NCBI GenBank assembly: GCA_000432655.1
Contig: HF986341.1
Coordinates: 1-23,095 of the forward strand
Direction of reading: 5' to 3'
Source of the DNA: Bacteroides sp. CAG:1060
Lineage (GTDB): Bacteria > Bacteroidota > Bacteroidia > Bacteroidales > UBA932
Length of the DNA: 23,095 bases
Notes under the pieces: generated by a model
Seen by the model: the letters and a program-made list of their open reading frames with translations, nothing else
Told to the model about the DNA's origin: nothing
Database searches by the model: none
Position numbers and translations under genes: made by a program
Shown here: piece after piece, positions 15,065 through 22,872 of the stretch
How positions within the stretch are numbered: position 1 is the stretch's first letter
Layout: each line of letters opens with the position of its first letter

Positions 15065-15175
15065 TCATAAGCAATTCTTTTTATTTTGTATAACAAGGAA
15101 AATCCGATACCCGGCCACTATTGCCAATCCGATATATAACCCTGTCTGGAGTTTCTTTCTATCGCTCTTATTCAT
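15065..15175 (-). CDS. 36-residue single-span membrane protein at the end of the motor operon
   Basis: A short frame whose ATG (15175-15173) overlaps the nuclease stop in an ATGA arrangement and which ends in TGA at 15067-15065. The peptide starts MNKSDRKKLQ, has a hydrophobic stretch GLYIGLAIVAGYRIFLVI (one Arg inside), and ends QNKKNCL: one membrane helix between basic ends. The stop-start overlap, the same style of tight packing as every other junction in this operon, and the membrane-protein composition make it likely to be real despite its length. I know no family for it. Possible roles are an accessory or assembly subunit of the motor, or a guard against the nuclease. Part of its 3' end overlaps, on the opposite strand, the decayed tail of the ATP-binding remnant. 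Confidence 0.6.
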   Translation of the reverse strand: MNKSDRKKLQTGLYIGLAIVAGYRIFLVIQNKKNCL

Positions 15176-15948
15176 CGTATATTCCAGAATTTCAAGTCTA
15201 CTTCATCCTCAATAGTTTCCTCGATGGAATCATCCAGCGACGGGAAGAAGTCGAGACCAGATAGCTTTTCCAATTCATTGATGCTCAAATAACTATCTGA
15301 AAGCCCTTGCTTCGTGGGATTGTTGAACATAACAAATGCTATGCCGTGATAGGATTCATCTTTGTAGACCAGAAGTGCCTTGAAGAATGCATCAGGAACA
15401 GTAATCTTGTGTGGACCTATCTTTCCTTCTTGGTTTTGACCCACAATTGGGCCGGTAACGACGAAAACGCTTCCGAATTGTCTCGCCCAAGTCCTTACTT
15501 TATTCTCCAGGACGTGCCAACTGCCGTTATTCATTTTTTCATCTTGAGGGCAGCAATTGGTGTAAAAGAATGTATCCCACATTGCTCCGTCATCCCACTT
15601 GAAATCGCCTGCAGGAGCCATATGCCCACGCGACCATCCAGAACTGCGATAGTCATAATTGTCTGCCTGGACCACTTTGGCTTTATCATCAGGCCGAAAA
15701 TTCTTGCCACTGCGACCTATGGTACCATTGGCTTCCTCAGATGTCAGTTCATAAGCAACCCAAGCCGGAATACGTGCAGCCTCATCGTATGAGACAGTAT
15801 AACCATTGTATTCAATGATGCAATCTGTATCAGCGTGAGCCGGAAGCTCCATCCAAACCTCGCTGCCGGCATCTGGATAGCTGATGCATCCTACAATCGC
15901 TTGAAGAATGCAAATAAAGATGGTACATATGGTGAACATCCTGGGCAT
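15172..15948 (-). CDS. DNA/RNA non-specific endonuclease (NucA/S. marcescens type), predicted lipoprotein
   Basis: A 258-residue Endonuclease_NS family enzyme that cuts DNA and RNA with a single metal ion. The active site is SRGHMAPAGDF (general base H109), with N140 in MNNGSWHVLE and E148; the spacings (31 and 8 residues) fit the Serratia nuclease. It also has TNCCPQ and VVTGPI. The N-terminus MPRMFTICTIFICILQAIVGC has a lipobox, so the enzyme should be exported and lipid-anchored at Cys21; Met4 is an alternative start. The gene overlaps the MotB-like gene by one base (TAATG) and the small membrane protein by four. In this operon it is the most obvious effector, placed to attack nucleic acid in the periplasm or outside. 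The acidic C-terminal tail (DDSIEETIEDEVD) is unusual. Confidence 0.93.
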   Translation of the reverse strand: MPRMFTICTIFICILQAIVGCISYPDAGSEVWMELPAHADTDCIIEYNGYTVSYDEAARIPAWVAYELTSEEANGTIGRSGKNFRPDDKAKVVQADNYDYRSSGWSRGHMAPAGDFKWDDGAMWDTFFYTNCCPQDEKMNNGSWHVLENKVRTWARQFGSVFVVTGPIVGQNQEGKIGPHKITVPDAFFKALLVYKDESYHGIAFVMFNNPTKQGLSDSYLSINELEKLSGLDFFPSLDDSIEETIEDEVDLKFWNIR

Positions 15949-16655
15949 TACCTGCTGATAACGGACTCCTGTTTGTCGTTCATTCGTATATTACCGATAA
16001 CCGGAACAATGTGAATCAAGAATCGCTGGTTGAATTCCTCACGCGTGGTGTCCCTCGGAACGCCGCCTTCACCGCTGCCACTTATGACCAGTTCGCACTT
16101 CGGCATGACGGAGAAATCAATGCCGCTCTTTTTCCAGAATCTGTGAAGTTCAAGAGCACGCTGGTAACTAAGGACGTCGTTGTTGAAGTAGGGGTCAACG
16201 TAATACCCGTCCGCTGACGCTTGTCCTTCGATAACAACCAAGTACTTAATGTCTTGCTTCTTGTCATGCATGTTCTGGAGATTCTGAACAGTTCTTTGAA
16301 TCTCCTGTCCTGCGGCAATAATACGTTTACGAAGCGTGTCCGCCTCAGCACGGTTCGTTCGGTCTGCCATCAGTTTGTACAAATCGAATTCGCCCTTCTG
16401 GTAAGTGACCTGGATCTTGAATATGTGCTTCACGTAGGTTGGGTCATACGCAAAGTAGGTAGAGTCTATATTCTCTACTGTCTGGTAGATTTTCTTGATC
16501 TCTTCATACTTGTCAGCAATTTTCCTCAACTCTGCCTCCTTTACGCGAAACCGGCTATATGACATCGCAAACAGCACCACCATGATAGCAAACAAGGTGG
16601 TGACGATGTCCACGTAGCTGGGCCAGAAGGATTCTTTATCGCCTTTCTTTCGCAT
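15948..16655 (-). CDS. MotB/ZorB-like motor subunit with OmpA-like domain
   Basis: A 235-residue inner-membrane protein. After a short cytoplasmic start it has one membrane helix (WPSYVDIVTTLFAIMVVLFAMSY) carrying an Asp, D16, at the position of the proton-binding Asp of MotB and ZorB. A helical linker with heptad character (about 35-130) leads to an OmpA/MotB-type peptidoglycan-binding domain: VVIEGQASADG, NNDVLSYQRALELHRFW, ELVISGSGEGGVPRD and NQRFLIHIVP. Such proteins pair with MotA/TolQ/ZorA-like channels to turn ion flow into motion. It begins eight bases after the MotA-like stop and overlaps the nuclease start by one base. It resembles ZorB of Zorya defence systems more than flagellar MotB, given the partner gene and the absence of flagellar genes. 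Confidence 0.88.
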   Translation of the reverse strand: MRKKGDKESFWPSYVDIVTTLFAIMVVLFAMSYSRFRVKEAELRKIADKYEEIKKIYQTVENIDSTYFAYDPTYVKHIFKIQVTYQKGEFDLYKLMADRTNRAEADTLRKRIIAAGQEIQRTVQNLQNMHDKKQDIKYLVVIEGQASADGYYVDPYFNNDVLSYQRALELHRFWKKSGIDFSVMPKCELVISGSGEGGVPRDTTREEFNQRFLIHIVPVIGNIRMNDKQESVISR

Positions 16656-16663
16656 CTTCGAAC

Positions 16664-18334
16664 CTATTTACGTCTGAACGGCCAGATACCTCTTTTACTT
16701 GTCTCTTTTCCGCTACTTGAGCTCCCGCCGGAAGAGGATGCGGCCCGTTGGACAACAATCGGACGGTGGGCAAGGTCTTCAATCTTGGCGTTTCCTTCCC
16801 GGACGGCCTTGGATACATCAGTAAGAGCAGATTTGTCTGCTATTGCAGCCTTGATGTCACCGAGGCTGGCCTCAAGAGCCTGAAGACGATCCAGGTTGGA
16901 GAGTTTGCGGTTTGCATCCTCGACATCCAGAGTCTTATTAAGGGCTTCGATGAATTCATCAAGCTTCTGCTGGACACCAGTCTTGCAGGTTCGCACAACC
17001 TTATCGTAAGCTTCCTTGAAGTCTCCCATAGCGGTTTCAATGTCATCCTTGTTCTGGGCGACTACTCGTTTGAAGGCATCCGAGAGCTCCATGACGGCTT
17101 TAGACTGTTCTTTATATATCTTATCGAGTTCTTCGACCTCTGTATCCTGATAACGGTATACAAGGCTGTGCTTGGTCTTTAGCGCATTCAGCTGCTTTTC
17201 AATCGCATTAATCTGAGTATTGCCAAGCAACTGGGTTTGTTCGATGTTCACGCCAAGGGCATTGATGCTCTTCTCGAAAGTAGTGACTCGATCGAGAATG
17301 GCATTAACTTGCTGCAAGAGTCTTGTAGGAATCTCAAGAGACCGGTTATAAGATTCCTGCTTCTCTGCAAGTGTGTTGGTGGACGCAATGATTCTTTCCT
17401 TGGCTTCTTCAAGTTTCTGGATAGATGTGGTCACTGAATCAAAACTGCTGGCCGCAGAGACAAACTTATCCAAAGTAACGACCATCTCTCTTTGCCTAAG
17501 GGTGGCAAGCAGCTGATCCTGCTTCTGAATATTCTCGTTGATGAGAGTCATATTGCTACCCATCTCGGCAACTGACTTCGTGAGAACTTCGGCATTCTCA
17601 GCAAACGTCCCTTTGAACATGTCCGTACAGTCACGGAAAGCAGTCTTGAATTCTTCAATGACGGCGCGGAAGGACGGCTCGAAGTTCCCGATAGTGCTTC
17701 TCAGTCTGTTGAGAGAGGAAGACACATTAGTTCCCAGGGTCGGGATAACCGACATCTGAAGGAATTCGAAGAATTCATCCCTCTGCGCATCGATGTCCTT
17801 CTGTACGTTGCTCGCGTGGATATTGCTGATAGTCATCAGGACAAGACCTATCAACGACGTCACCATTGAAACGATGATACCGCCGATAAGTTCCTTGATC
17901 ATTTGGTCGGTTATACCTCCATCACCCTGTCCAAGACCGGCATTGAAGCATGTCAAGCCACTACAAACGCCGAAGAAAGTCCCCATAAGACCAAGGTGGG
18001 TCGGGAAGGAAATCTTAGACGTTGCGAACTCGTAAAGAGAATCTATACGGCGCTCGGTTTTATCCTTGATGACGGCATATTCTACCGCACCGTTTGTCTT
18101 TGTAATGTAGTCGTTGATCTCGCTGACCAGTTCCTGGGCATTCTTGGATTCTTCAGGTACGGCTATTAAGGTCAAATGCTCCTCATCGCCATTCGTCTCC
18201 CATTTCTTGGACGGGAAAAAGTGACTTAATTCCTTCAGCTTTCTACGTGTGCTGAAGAAGAACCCAAATTGTATTGCTGCAAAAGCAACGACAGTTACCC
18301 AAGGATATGTGTCGAGAAACTGGAAAAAATTCAT
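16664..18334 (-). CDS. MotA/TolQ/ExbB-family (ZorA-like) channel subunit with long helical tail
   Basis: A 556-residue protein with three predicted membrane helices: about 11-29, 110-131 (SFPTHLGLMGTFFGVCSGLTCF) and 149-170 (IGGIIVSMVTSLIGLVLMTI). The last two form the MotA/TolQ/ExbB channel pattern. From about 175 to 510 it is almost wholly helical and rich in Glu, Lys, Gln and Leu, a long tail into the cytoplasm as in ZorA. It ends with a Ser/Gly linker and the basic, aromatic peptide KRGIWPFRRK. It starts three bases after the Hsp70-like gene and precedes the MotB-like gene by eight bases. Family and topology are well supported. The assignment to a Zorya-like group rests on the long tail, the OmpA-type partner and the non-flagellar setting, and is inferred. 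Confidence 0.87.
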   Translation of the reverse strand: MNFFQFLDTYPWVTVVAFAAIQFGFFFSTRRKLKELSHFFPSKKWETNGDEEHLTLIAVPEESKNAQELVSEINDYITKTNGAVEYAVIKDKTERRIDSLYEFATSKISFPTHLGLMGTFFGVCSGLTCFNAGLGQGDGGITDQMIKELIGGIIVSMVTSLIGLVLMTISNIHASNVQKDIDAQRDEFFEFLQMSVIPTLGTNVSSSLNRLRSTIGNFEPSFRAVIEEFKTAFRDCTDMFKGTFAENAEVLTKSVAEMGSNMTLINENIQKQDQLLATLRQREMVVTLDKFVSAASSFDSVTTSIQKLEEAKERIIASTNTLAEKQESYNRSLEIPTRLLQQVNAILDRVTTFEKSINALGVNIEQTQLLGNTQINAIEKQLNALKTKHSLVYRYQDTEVEELDKIYKEQSKAVMELSDAFKRVVAQNKDDIETAMGDFKEAYDKVVRTCKTGVQQKLDEFIEALNKTLDVEDANRKLSNLDRLQALEASLGDIKAAIADKSALTDVSKAVREGNAKIEDLAHRPIVVQRAASSSGGSSSSGKETSKRGIWPFRRK

Positions 18335-18337
18335 GGT

Positions 18338-21300
18338 TTATTTCTTATATATGTTCGTCAACTTAAGCACTGCTTCTACAACCGGCAGGAAGAATAGCGT
18401 ATCATTGAAAGGTTCCTGAAGCATATACTTGTCAAGAATTTCAGTCTGGAACTTGGAAACGAGGGCATCCTTGACCACGGAATCCACGACTTCCTTCATC
18501 ATGGCAGAATCCACATGCTCAATGACAGATTGCTGAATGAGGGCATCGAGAACTTCTTTATAGATACTGTTCATCGCAGCAATTTCATCAGCAAGCTTAT
18601 TCTTCATGCCAGATGAATATGCTGAGTTGACTGCCTCAACATCTTTGTATTCACCGTTGCTGCCATCGCCCAGGTAAACAACCGGCTTAGGTTCCTTTGC
18701 TCCTGCGCGGTGGTAGAGGCCGCCATAACAGGTGCTTTCTTTACGTTCCGTAGGCAGAACGAGTTCAATGTCAGATATTTCCGTTCCATATACCTTCGAC
18801 ACGATTAGTTCGGTAATCTGTTTCAAGCAAGTCTTGGAATCAGTAATATAGTTGTCAATATACTTACTGCCATTACCGCTAAAAATAATAGTTCTCGGAT
18901 AAGGAAGCCCGTTCGCCTTGAACATGGCGGCCATATAATATACCAACGCCGTGTAGTGATAGACGAAGGTTGATACATGGTCAGTCCTCAGTTTCTTGGA
19001 AATCTCAGTCTCCTTGTCATTGCTGATCCACAGATTGATAATGTCACGAGTCGAGTCGTTCGACTTCAGCATTGCTTCATAAAGCTCCTTCAATTCGTTG
19101 GTATCGAAATGAATTTTGTCCTTGTAATGCTTGAAAATACCATTATCCCGAGCGTCCTCAAACTGATTGTAGCCATTCTCCCAGAGAACGTCACATCCGA
19201 AATGAACGGAGTTGGCAATCTTTGCTTCACCTTTTGCATAATAGACAATATCGGTAGAGCCACCACCAATGTCCATCACGGCAACTGATTCGACATTCTG
19301 GAAAGCTGCTTTCGTGGCGAAGTAGTAGTAGGGAGCCTCAGATTCAGTATAGCACTTCAGCTGTTGCTCTGCGGAGTCAAGATTGAGAATATTGGAGGCT
19401 TCCTCCTTCCAAATCTTCTCGAAGTTACAACGAATGCTTTCCTTGAAACTAAGCGGGCGAAACCAGATAACCTCAGTACCTGAGATGACACCGTTCTCCT
19501 GAAGTATGTCAGCTTTGATGAGAAGCAGAATTTCGCGGATAAACACCCGCAGCTTCTTTTCATCTTCTGCCCACTTGATGTTTGTATCAACTTTCTGATT
19601 GCCGGCACTACGGAACTTCTCGTAGAAGAAAGCAATATTGCTGTTGTCAAAGAGGACAGGTTTCCTGGTATCATCGCCAGTCACGCAGAGAGCCGTGCGA
19701 ATCGGGAACCTGTAGGTCTTATCGTCAATAAGCGCAGGGACAAACTCCGTTTTAACCAGCGTTTTGAATTCTTCCGGAATCTTACCCTCGATTCTTGAGA
19801 TAAGGCTCTTTTGGGCTGATTCTTCCTTAGCATGGAGATAATTGACAATTTGCTTGTCCATCTTCAGCTGCTGAGGCTCTGTCATTTTACCATATTCACG
19901 ACGAGAGATATAAGTGTTGGACGTACCAAGATCGATAGCGTAAGAGAACTTCTTCTCAGACGGCTCAGACTTGTCCCACATAGGAATGATGGCAAACGGA
20001 TAAGACTTTCCTTCCAGATAAAGTTCAGCACAGATAGCACTGAATGGCGTATTGAACACCTCGTAATACTTGGTGCCGCAGTCGTTTTTGCCGTCTTGCT
20101 GGGAACGGATAAATGGCGCTCTAACTCCGTTTTCAAATGTACTGTCGGTTGCTTCCGCGATATGGATGTATTTTCCACCCTTGTCGGTAGAATAGAAATC
20201 CAGGGCAAGGTTTACGACAGAGAATGTCTTGTTCTCGTTCTGATCCGTAGCAGATACCAGAATCTTGAAGTAATTATTCTCCTCGGGCTTATAGGACAGG
20301 ACATTCGGGAAGATAGCAATGTCAAAGTTGATTTTTGCCAGCGAAAGATCAAGCACGGTACCCTTGCCTGCGCTCGGATTATTGTCCGTGGTATAGTAGC
20401 GTTCGTGCTTCTTTCCGTTGCATTCCAGAACGACGGCAACGTCTCCGTATGATTTCTTTGTTCCTGAAATCTTGAGGTCACCGGCCTTAAGGTGCTCAAG
20501 TCCTTCTTTTGTAAGCGGAAGCAGATAATCAAAGTTCCTATCAGAACTGTCAGGTGTGAAAACAAGTGTCACGAACTTATCAGAATCAATCTTATAGGGT
20601 AGCCTTATAATATCATCTGTCAGGTAGTTGATAACATCTGTGGCCTTGCTGCACAGGATAGGAATCCCATTTACCACAAGGGCTGTATTGTCAACAGAAT
20701 AGACCGGTTCAAGTTCGGCGTCTGACCAGTTCTTTATTATCTGTTGGTCTGCATCAAACGCTTTAATATAATCCCTCAACTCTTTGAAGCGGGCGTCGAT
20801 GGTCGCTCCACCAGAGAAGAGTTTATTGTACATGTAGTTTTTAAAATCCTCGCTTCTGTTTTCGAATAGGAGAATATCCTTGAAATACTTGCCACCTTCC
20901 TTCCTTGTGAGAGGTGTGACATTTAGCGCCTGATAGATTGCACCGATGAAGTCTTCTTCTTTCCTGCCGGCCCTTGTTACCGTCTTAAGGTCCAGATCCG
21001 GAGGCGTAATGAAGCCGGTCATCGGAGAACTTGTTGCCAAAAGGCATTCTTTGCCCTTGTCTTCAAGAATAACAAAGAACAGTTTTCTTGATGCTTCTCC
21101 CAAATCTTCCTTGAAGTAACTCTCAACGGCATTGCCCAAGATAGGAACATCGTTCTTGAGAACCTTCATCTGGTCGGCATAATTCCATTCCTTGATAACG
21201 ATTTTGCGGTCTTGACTCTTCCAACGGTTCTCGTGGTATTTGAGGTTATAGAGGAGTTCGAACACGTCAAGGGTATTGGAAACAAGGTGCTCGTAAGCAT

Positions 21301-21535
21301 GTCCGGCAGGTTTGTTAACGGGATCAAGTTTCTGCTCCAGCACGCGGCGGAAAGCCTCTTTGAACACAAAGAAACGGGCAAAAGGAGTAGGAAGTGCATT
21401 AAGTGCTCCGCAATTATCGGTACGCTGCTCGCCGATTTTATCCAAATCCGCAGCGGTTATACGCCCCTGCTCGGCTGACCACTCAAAGTTGTTGGTTATG
21501 CCTCTCTGTATGATATTGATGTCTATGCTACTCAT
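18338..21535 (-). CDS. Large protein with C-terminal Hsp70/actin-like ATPase domain
   Basis: A 1065-residue cytoplasmic protein. The second half carries the nucleotide-binding motifs of the actin/Hsp70/MreB fold: phosphate-1 YAIDLGTSNTYISRR (about 532-546), phosphate-2 AVMDIGGGSTDIVYY (about 750-764), and the adenosine motif TIIFSGNGSKYIDNY (about 880). The first about 525 residues belong to no domain I can name; they include ALPTPFARFFVFKEAFRRVL near the start, YEHLVSNTLDVFELLYNL, and a TSSPMTGFITPPDLD segment. The size and the ATPase fold recall SrfB-type proteins, but that link is tentative. It starts seven bases after the upstream helical-protein gene and ends three bases before the ZorA-like gene, so it is probably the cytoplasmic ATPase partner of the motor, acting as sensor, switch or assembly factor. 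Confidence 0.85.
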   Translation of the reverse strand: MSSIDINIIQRGITNNFEWSAEQGRITAADLDKIGEQRTDNCGALNALPTPFARFFVFKEAFRRVLEQKLDPVNKPAGHAYEHLVSNTLDVFELLYNLKYHENRWKSQDRKIVIKEWNYADQMKVLKNDVPILGNAVESYFKEDLGEASRKLFFVILEDKGKECLLATSSPMTGFITPPDLDLKTVTRAGRKEEDFIGAIYQALNVTPLTRKEGGKYFKDILLFENRSEDFKNYMYNKLFSGGATIDARFKELRDYIKAFDADQQIIKNWSDAELEPVYSVDNTALVVNGIPILCSKATDVINYLTDDIIRLPYKIDSDKFVTLVFTPDSSDRNFDYLLPLTKEGLEHLKAGDLKISGTKKSYGDVAVVLECNGKKHERYYTTDNNPSAGKGTVLDLSLAKINFDIAIFPNVLSYKPEENNYFKILVSATDQNENKTFSVVNLALDFYSTDKGGKYIHIAEATDSTFENGVRAPFIRSQQDGKNDCGTKYYEVFNTPFSAICAELYLEGKSYPFAIIPMWDKSEPSEKKFSYAIDLGTSNTYISRREYGKMTEPQQLKMDKQIVNYLHAKEESAQKSLISRIEGKIPEEFKTLVKTEFVPALIDDKTYRFPIRTALCVTGDDTRKPVLFDNSNIAFFYEKFRSAGNQKVDTNIKWAEDEKKLRVFIREILLLIKADILQENGVISGTEVIWFRPLSFKESIRCNFEKIWKEEASNILNLDSAEQQLKCYTESEAPYYYFATKAAFQNVESVAVMDIGGGSTDIVYYAKGEAKIANSVHFGCDVLWENGYNQFEDARDNGIFKHYKDKIHFDTNELKELYEAMLKSNDSTRDIINLWISNDKETEISKKLRTDHVSTFVYHYTALVYYMAAMFKANGLPYPRTIIFSGNGSKYIDNYITDSKTCLKQITELIVSKVYGTEISDIELVLPTERKESTCYGGLYHRAGAKEPKPVVYLGDGSNGEYKDVEAVNSAYSSGMKNKLADEIAAMNSIYKEVLDALIQQSVIEHVDSAMMKEVVDSVVKDALVSKFQTEILDKYMLQEPFNDTLFFLPVVEAVLKLTNIYKK

Positions 21536-21542
21536 AATTCAA

Positions 21543-22196
21543 CTACAGATTTTTGGTGTAAACATTGATAGCGCTGTATGCAAAGTCCAGGAAGTAACGG
21601 AAGATGTTGTCGTGCTTCTCGCCGTTACCCTTATTGCTGGCCTTAATCATCTCCAGCAGATAGTATGACTCATCTTTTCCCTTGAGTGTATTTCCCTTTA
21701 CCCAGTTGGTCAATTCCTTTCCTGGACCGACAAGGTTAAGCGGAGTGAAACCGCGGGCATTCTCGGACAATTCTTTATACCACTGATAAAACCCTTTGGT
21801 AAACTGGTCAAGTGCGACGAAAGCATGGTCCTGATAGAAATCCTTGTTCATCTTGCGGTCTTTCTTTAGCGGGAATTGGGATTCCTCAGGCAAAATCTTA
21901 ACCAGAAGGTCAAGGAGCATCATATCAGCCACATTCTTAACAATTCCTTTATATCCTGCACCGAGGGACGCCAAATCAAGGGCAACCTTGTCATCATAGA
22001 TAGCGCGGGTCAACGCCTGAGGAGCATCCGGTTTGGGTTTGGAGAGGAAGTCAAACAATGCCGTTGCAGCCACCAGTTCCACGAAGTGGGCAAGGTCTTT
22101 CTGCTCCTTCTCATTGTTTTTGTAATTGGCTCTAAGGGTCTGCTCTCCAACATAATAAAGATAATCCGACTTAACAGTATTCTCGTAGTAGCTCAA
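21543..22196 (-). CDS. Helical cytoplasmic protein of unknown family in the motor operon
   Basis: A 217-residue, largely helical protein without signal peptide or membrane segment. The N-terminal part has DYLYYVGEQTLRANY followed by EQKDLAHFVELVAATALFDFL; the middle has a hydrophobic helix (VADMMLLDLLVKIL), and the end is FRYFLDFAYSAINVYTKNL. I do not recognise the family. The abrupt start at a Tyr-rich strand could mean that it corresponds to the C-terminal part of a larger protein in relatives, but no upstream frame supplies the rest. Its ATG lies inside the end of the vWA-like gene (26-base overlap) and its stop is seven bases before the Hsp70-like start. Such linkage implies production in fixed proportion with its neighbours, perhaps as an adaptor for the ATPase. 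Confidence 0.8.
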   Translation of the reverse strand: MSYYENTVKSDYLYYVGEQTLRANYKNNEKEQKDLAHFVELVAATALFDFLSKPKPDAPQALTRAIYDDKVALDLASLGAGYKGIVKNVADMMLLDLLVKILPEESQFPLKKDRKMNKDFYQDHAFVALDQFTKGFYQWYKELSENARGFTPLNLVGPGKELTNWVKGNTLKGKDESYYLLEMIKASNKGNGEKHDNIFRYFLDFAYSAINVYTKNL

Positions 22197-22872
22197 AGCG
22201 GACCTTGGCTACGCAAACATCCTTGCCGACGATGAGATAGTAATATGGAGACTTTTCGCAAGCTACGTTCCCCCTCGCATCTATAAATTCAGAATAAGCA
22301 CCCACAAGGCTATATGCAGAGCCGGGATACTTGCCGACGATATTCCTGATGTCGGTTGCATACTGCTGGAGAAGAACCGGGAGGGCTCTATTACCAACGG
22401 GGCTATACTTCATATCAGAAATCAGGACTGCTACTGCACCGTTATCATAATCTAGTTTAGACAGGATATTCTCCAACATGGCAGGCACCTGTGTCTCAGT
22501 TGCAGATACAAAGCCCCCCGAATTCATCCTGCTGCGGAATTGGTCTCCTGTATATTTCGTTGCCTGAGTGCCAGTATTTGACAACACGGAGACGCCGGGG
22601 CTACCGAAATAGGAAACAATCGCCCAAACATCAGTCTTGAATGCGGTCACTTTATTGGCCCGGAAGAAACCATTCATGCTACCGCTGACCTCAACATAAA
22701 AGTCAAGAGAAGTCGGCATTATAGCCTGGAATGGTGCACCAAGACTGTCAAGATAAATACCGTTCTCTTCGAAGTGCGGATCATTTATGGTGTTAATCGG
22801 TGAAGAGCAGGATACAAAGCACAAGGAGGCAATAAATGCCGCCATAGATGCAACAGAGAATAATGGTCTCAT
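22171..22872 (-). CDS. vWA-like lipoprotein, first large gene of the motor operon
   Basis: A 233-residue exported protein with lipobox FVSC (Cys22) after MRPLFSVASMAAFIASLC. The mature part looks like a von Willebrand A domain: strand SLDFYVEVSGSMNGFF holds the MIDAS-type motif, with Glu61 in place of the usual first Asp (E-V-S-G-S-M). An ATET segment (124-127) could give the Thr ligand, and AVAVLISDMKYSP the second Asp (D153). vWA domains bind protein partners, often with a metal. Being a lipoprotein, it would sit in the periplasm or at the outer membrane, where it could meet the OmpA-like domain of the MotB-like protein or an outside trigger. The start at 22872 is supported by the signal peptide. 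It overlaps the next gene by 26 bases. Confidence 0.8.
   Translation of the reverse strand: MRPLFSVASMAAFIASLCFVSCSSPINTINDPHFEENGIYLDSLGAPFQAIMPTSLDFYVEVSGSMNGFFRANKVTAFKTDVWAIVSYFGSPGVSVLSNTGTQATKYTGDQFRSRMNSGGFVSATETQVPAMLENILSKLDYDNGAVAVLISDMKYSPVGNRALPVLLQQYATDIRNIVGKYPGSAYSLVGAYSEFIDARGNVACEKSPYYYLIVGKDVCVAKVRFELLREYC

Noticed and set aside
15172..22872. Calling the motor operon a standard Zorya system.
   Set aside because: Only ZorA-like and ZorB-like subunits are present; none of the known ZorC, ZorD, ZorE, ZorF or ZorG partners could be recognised.
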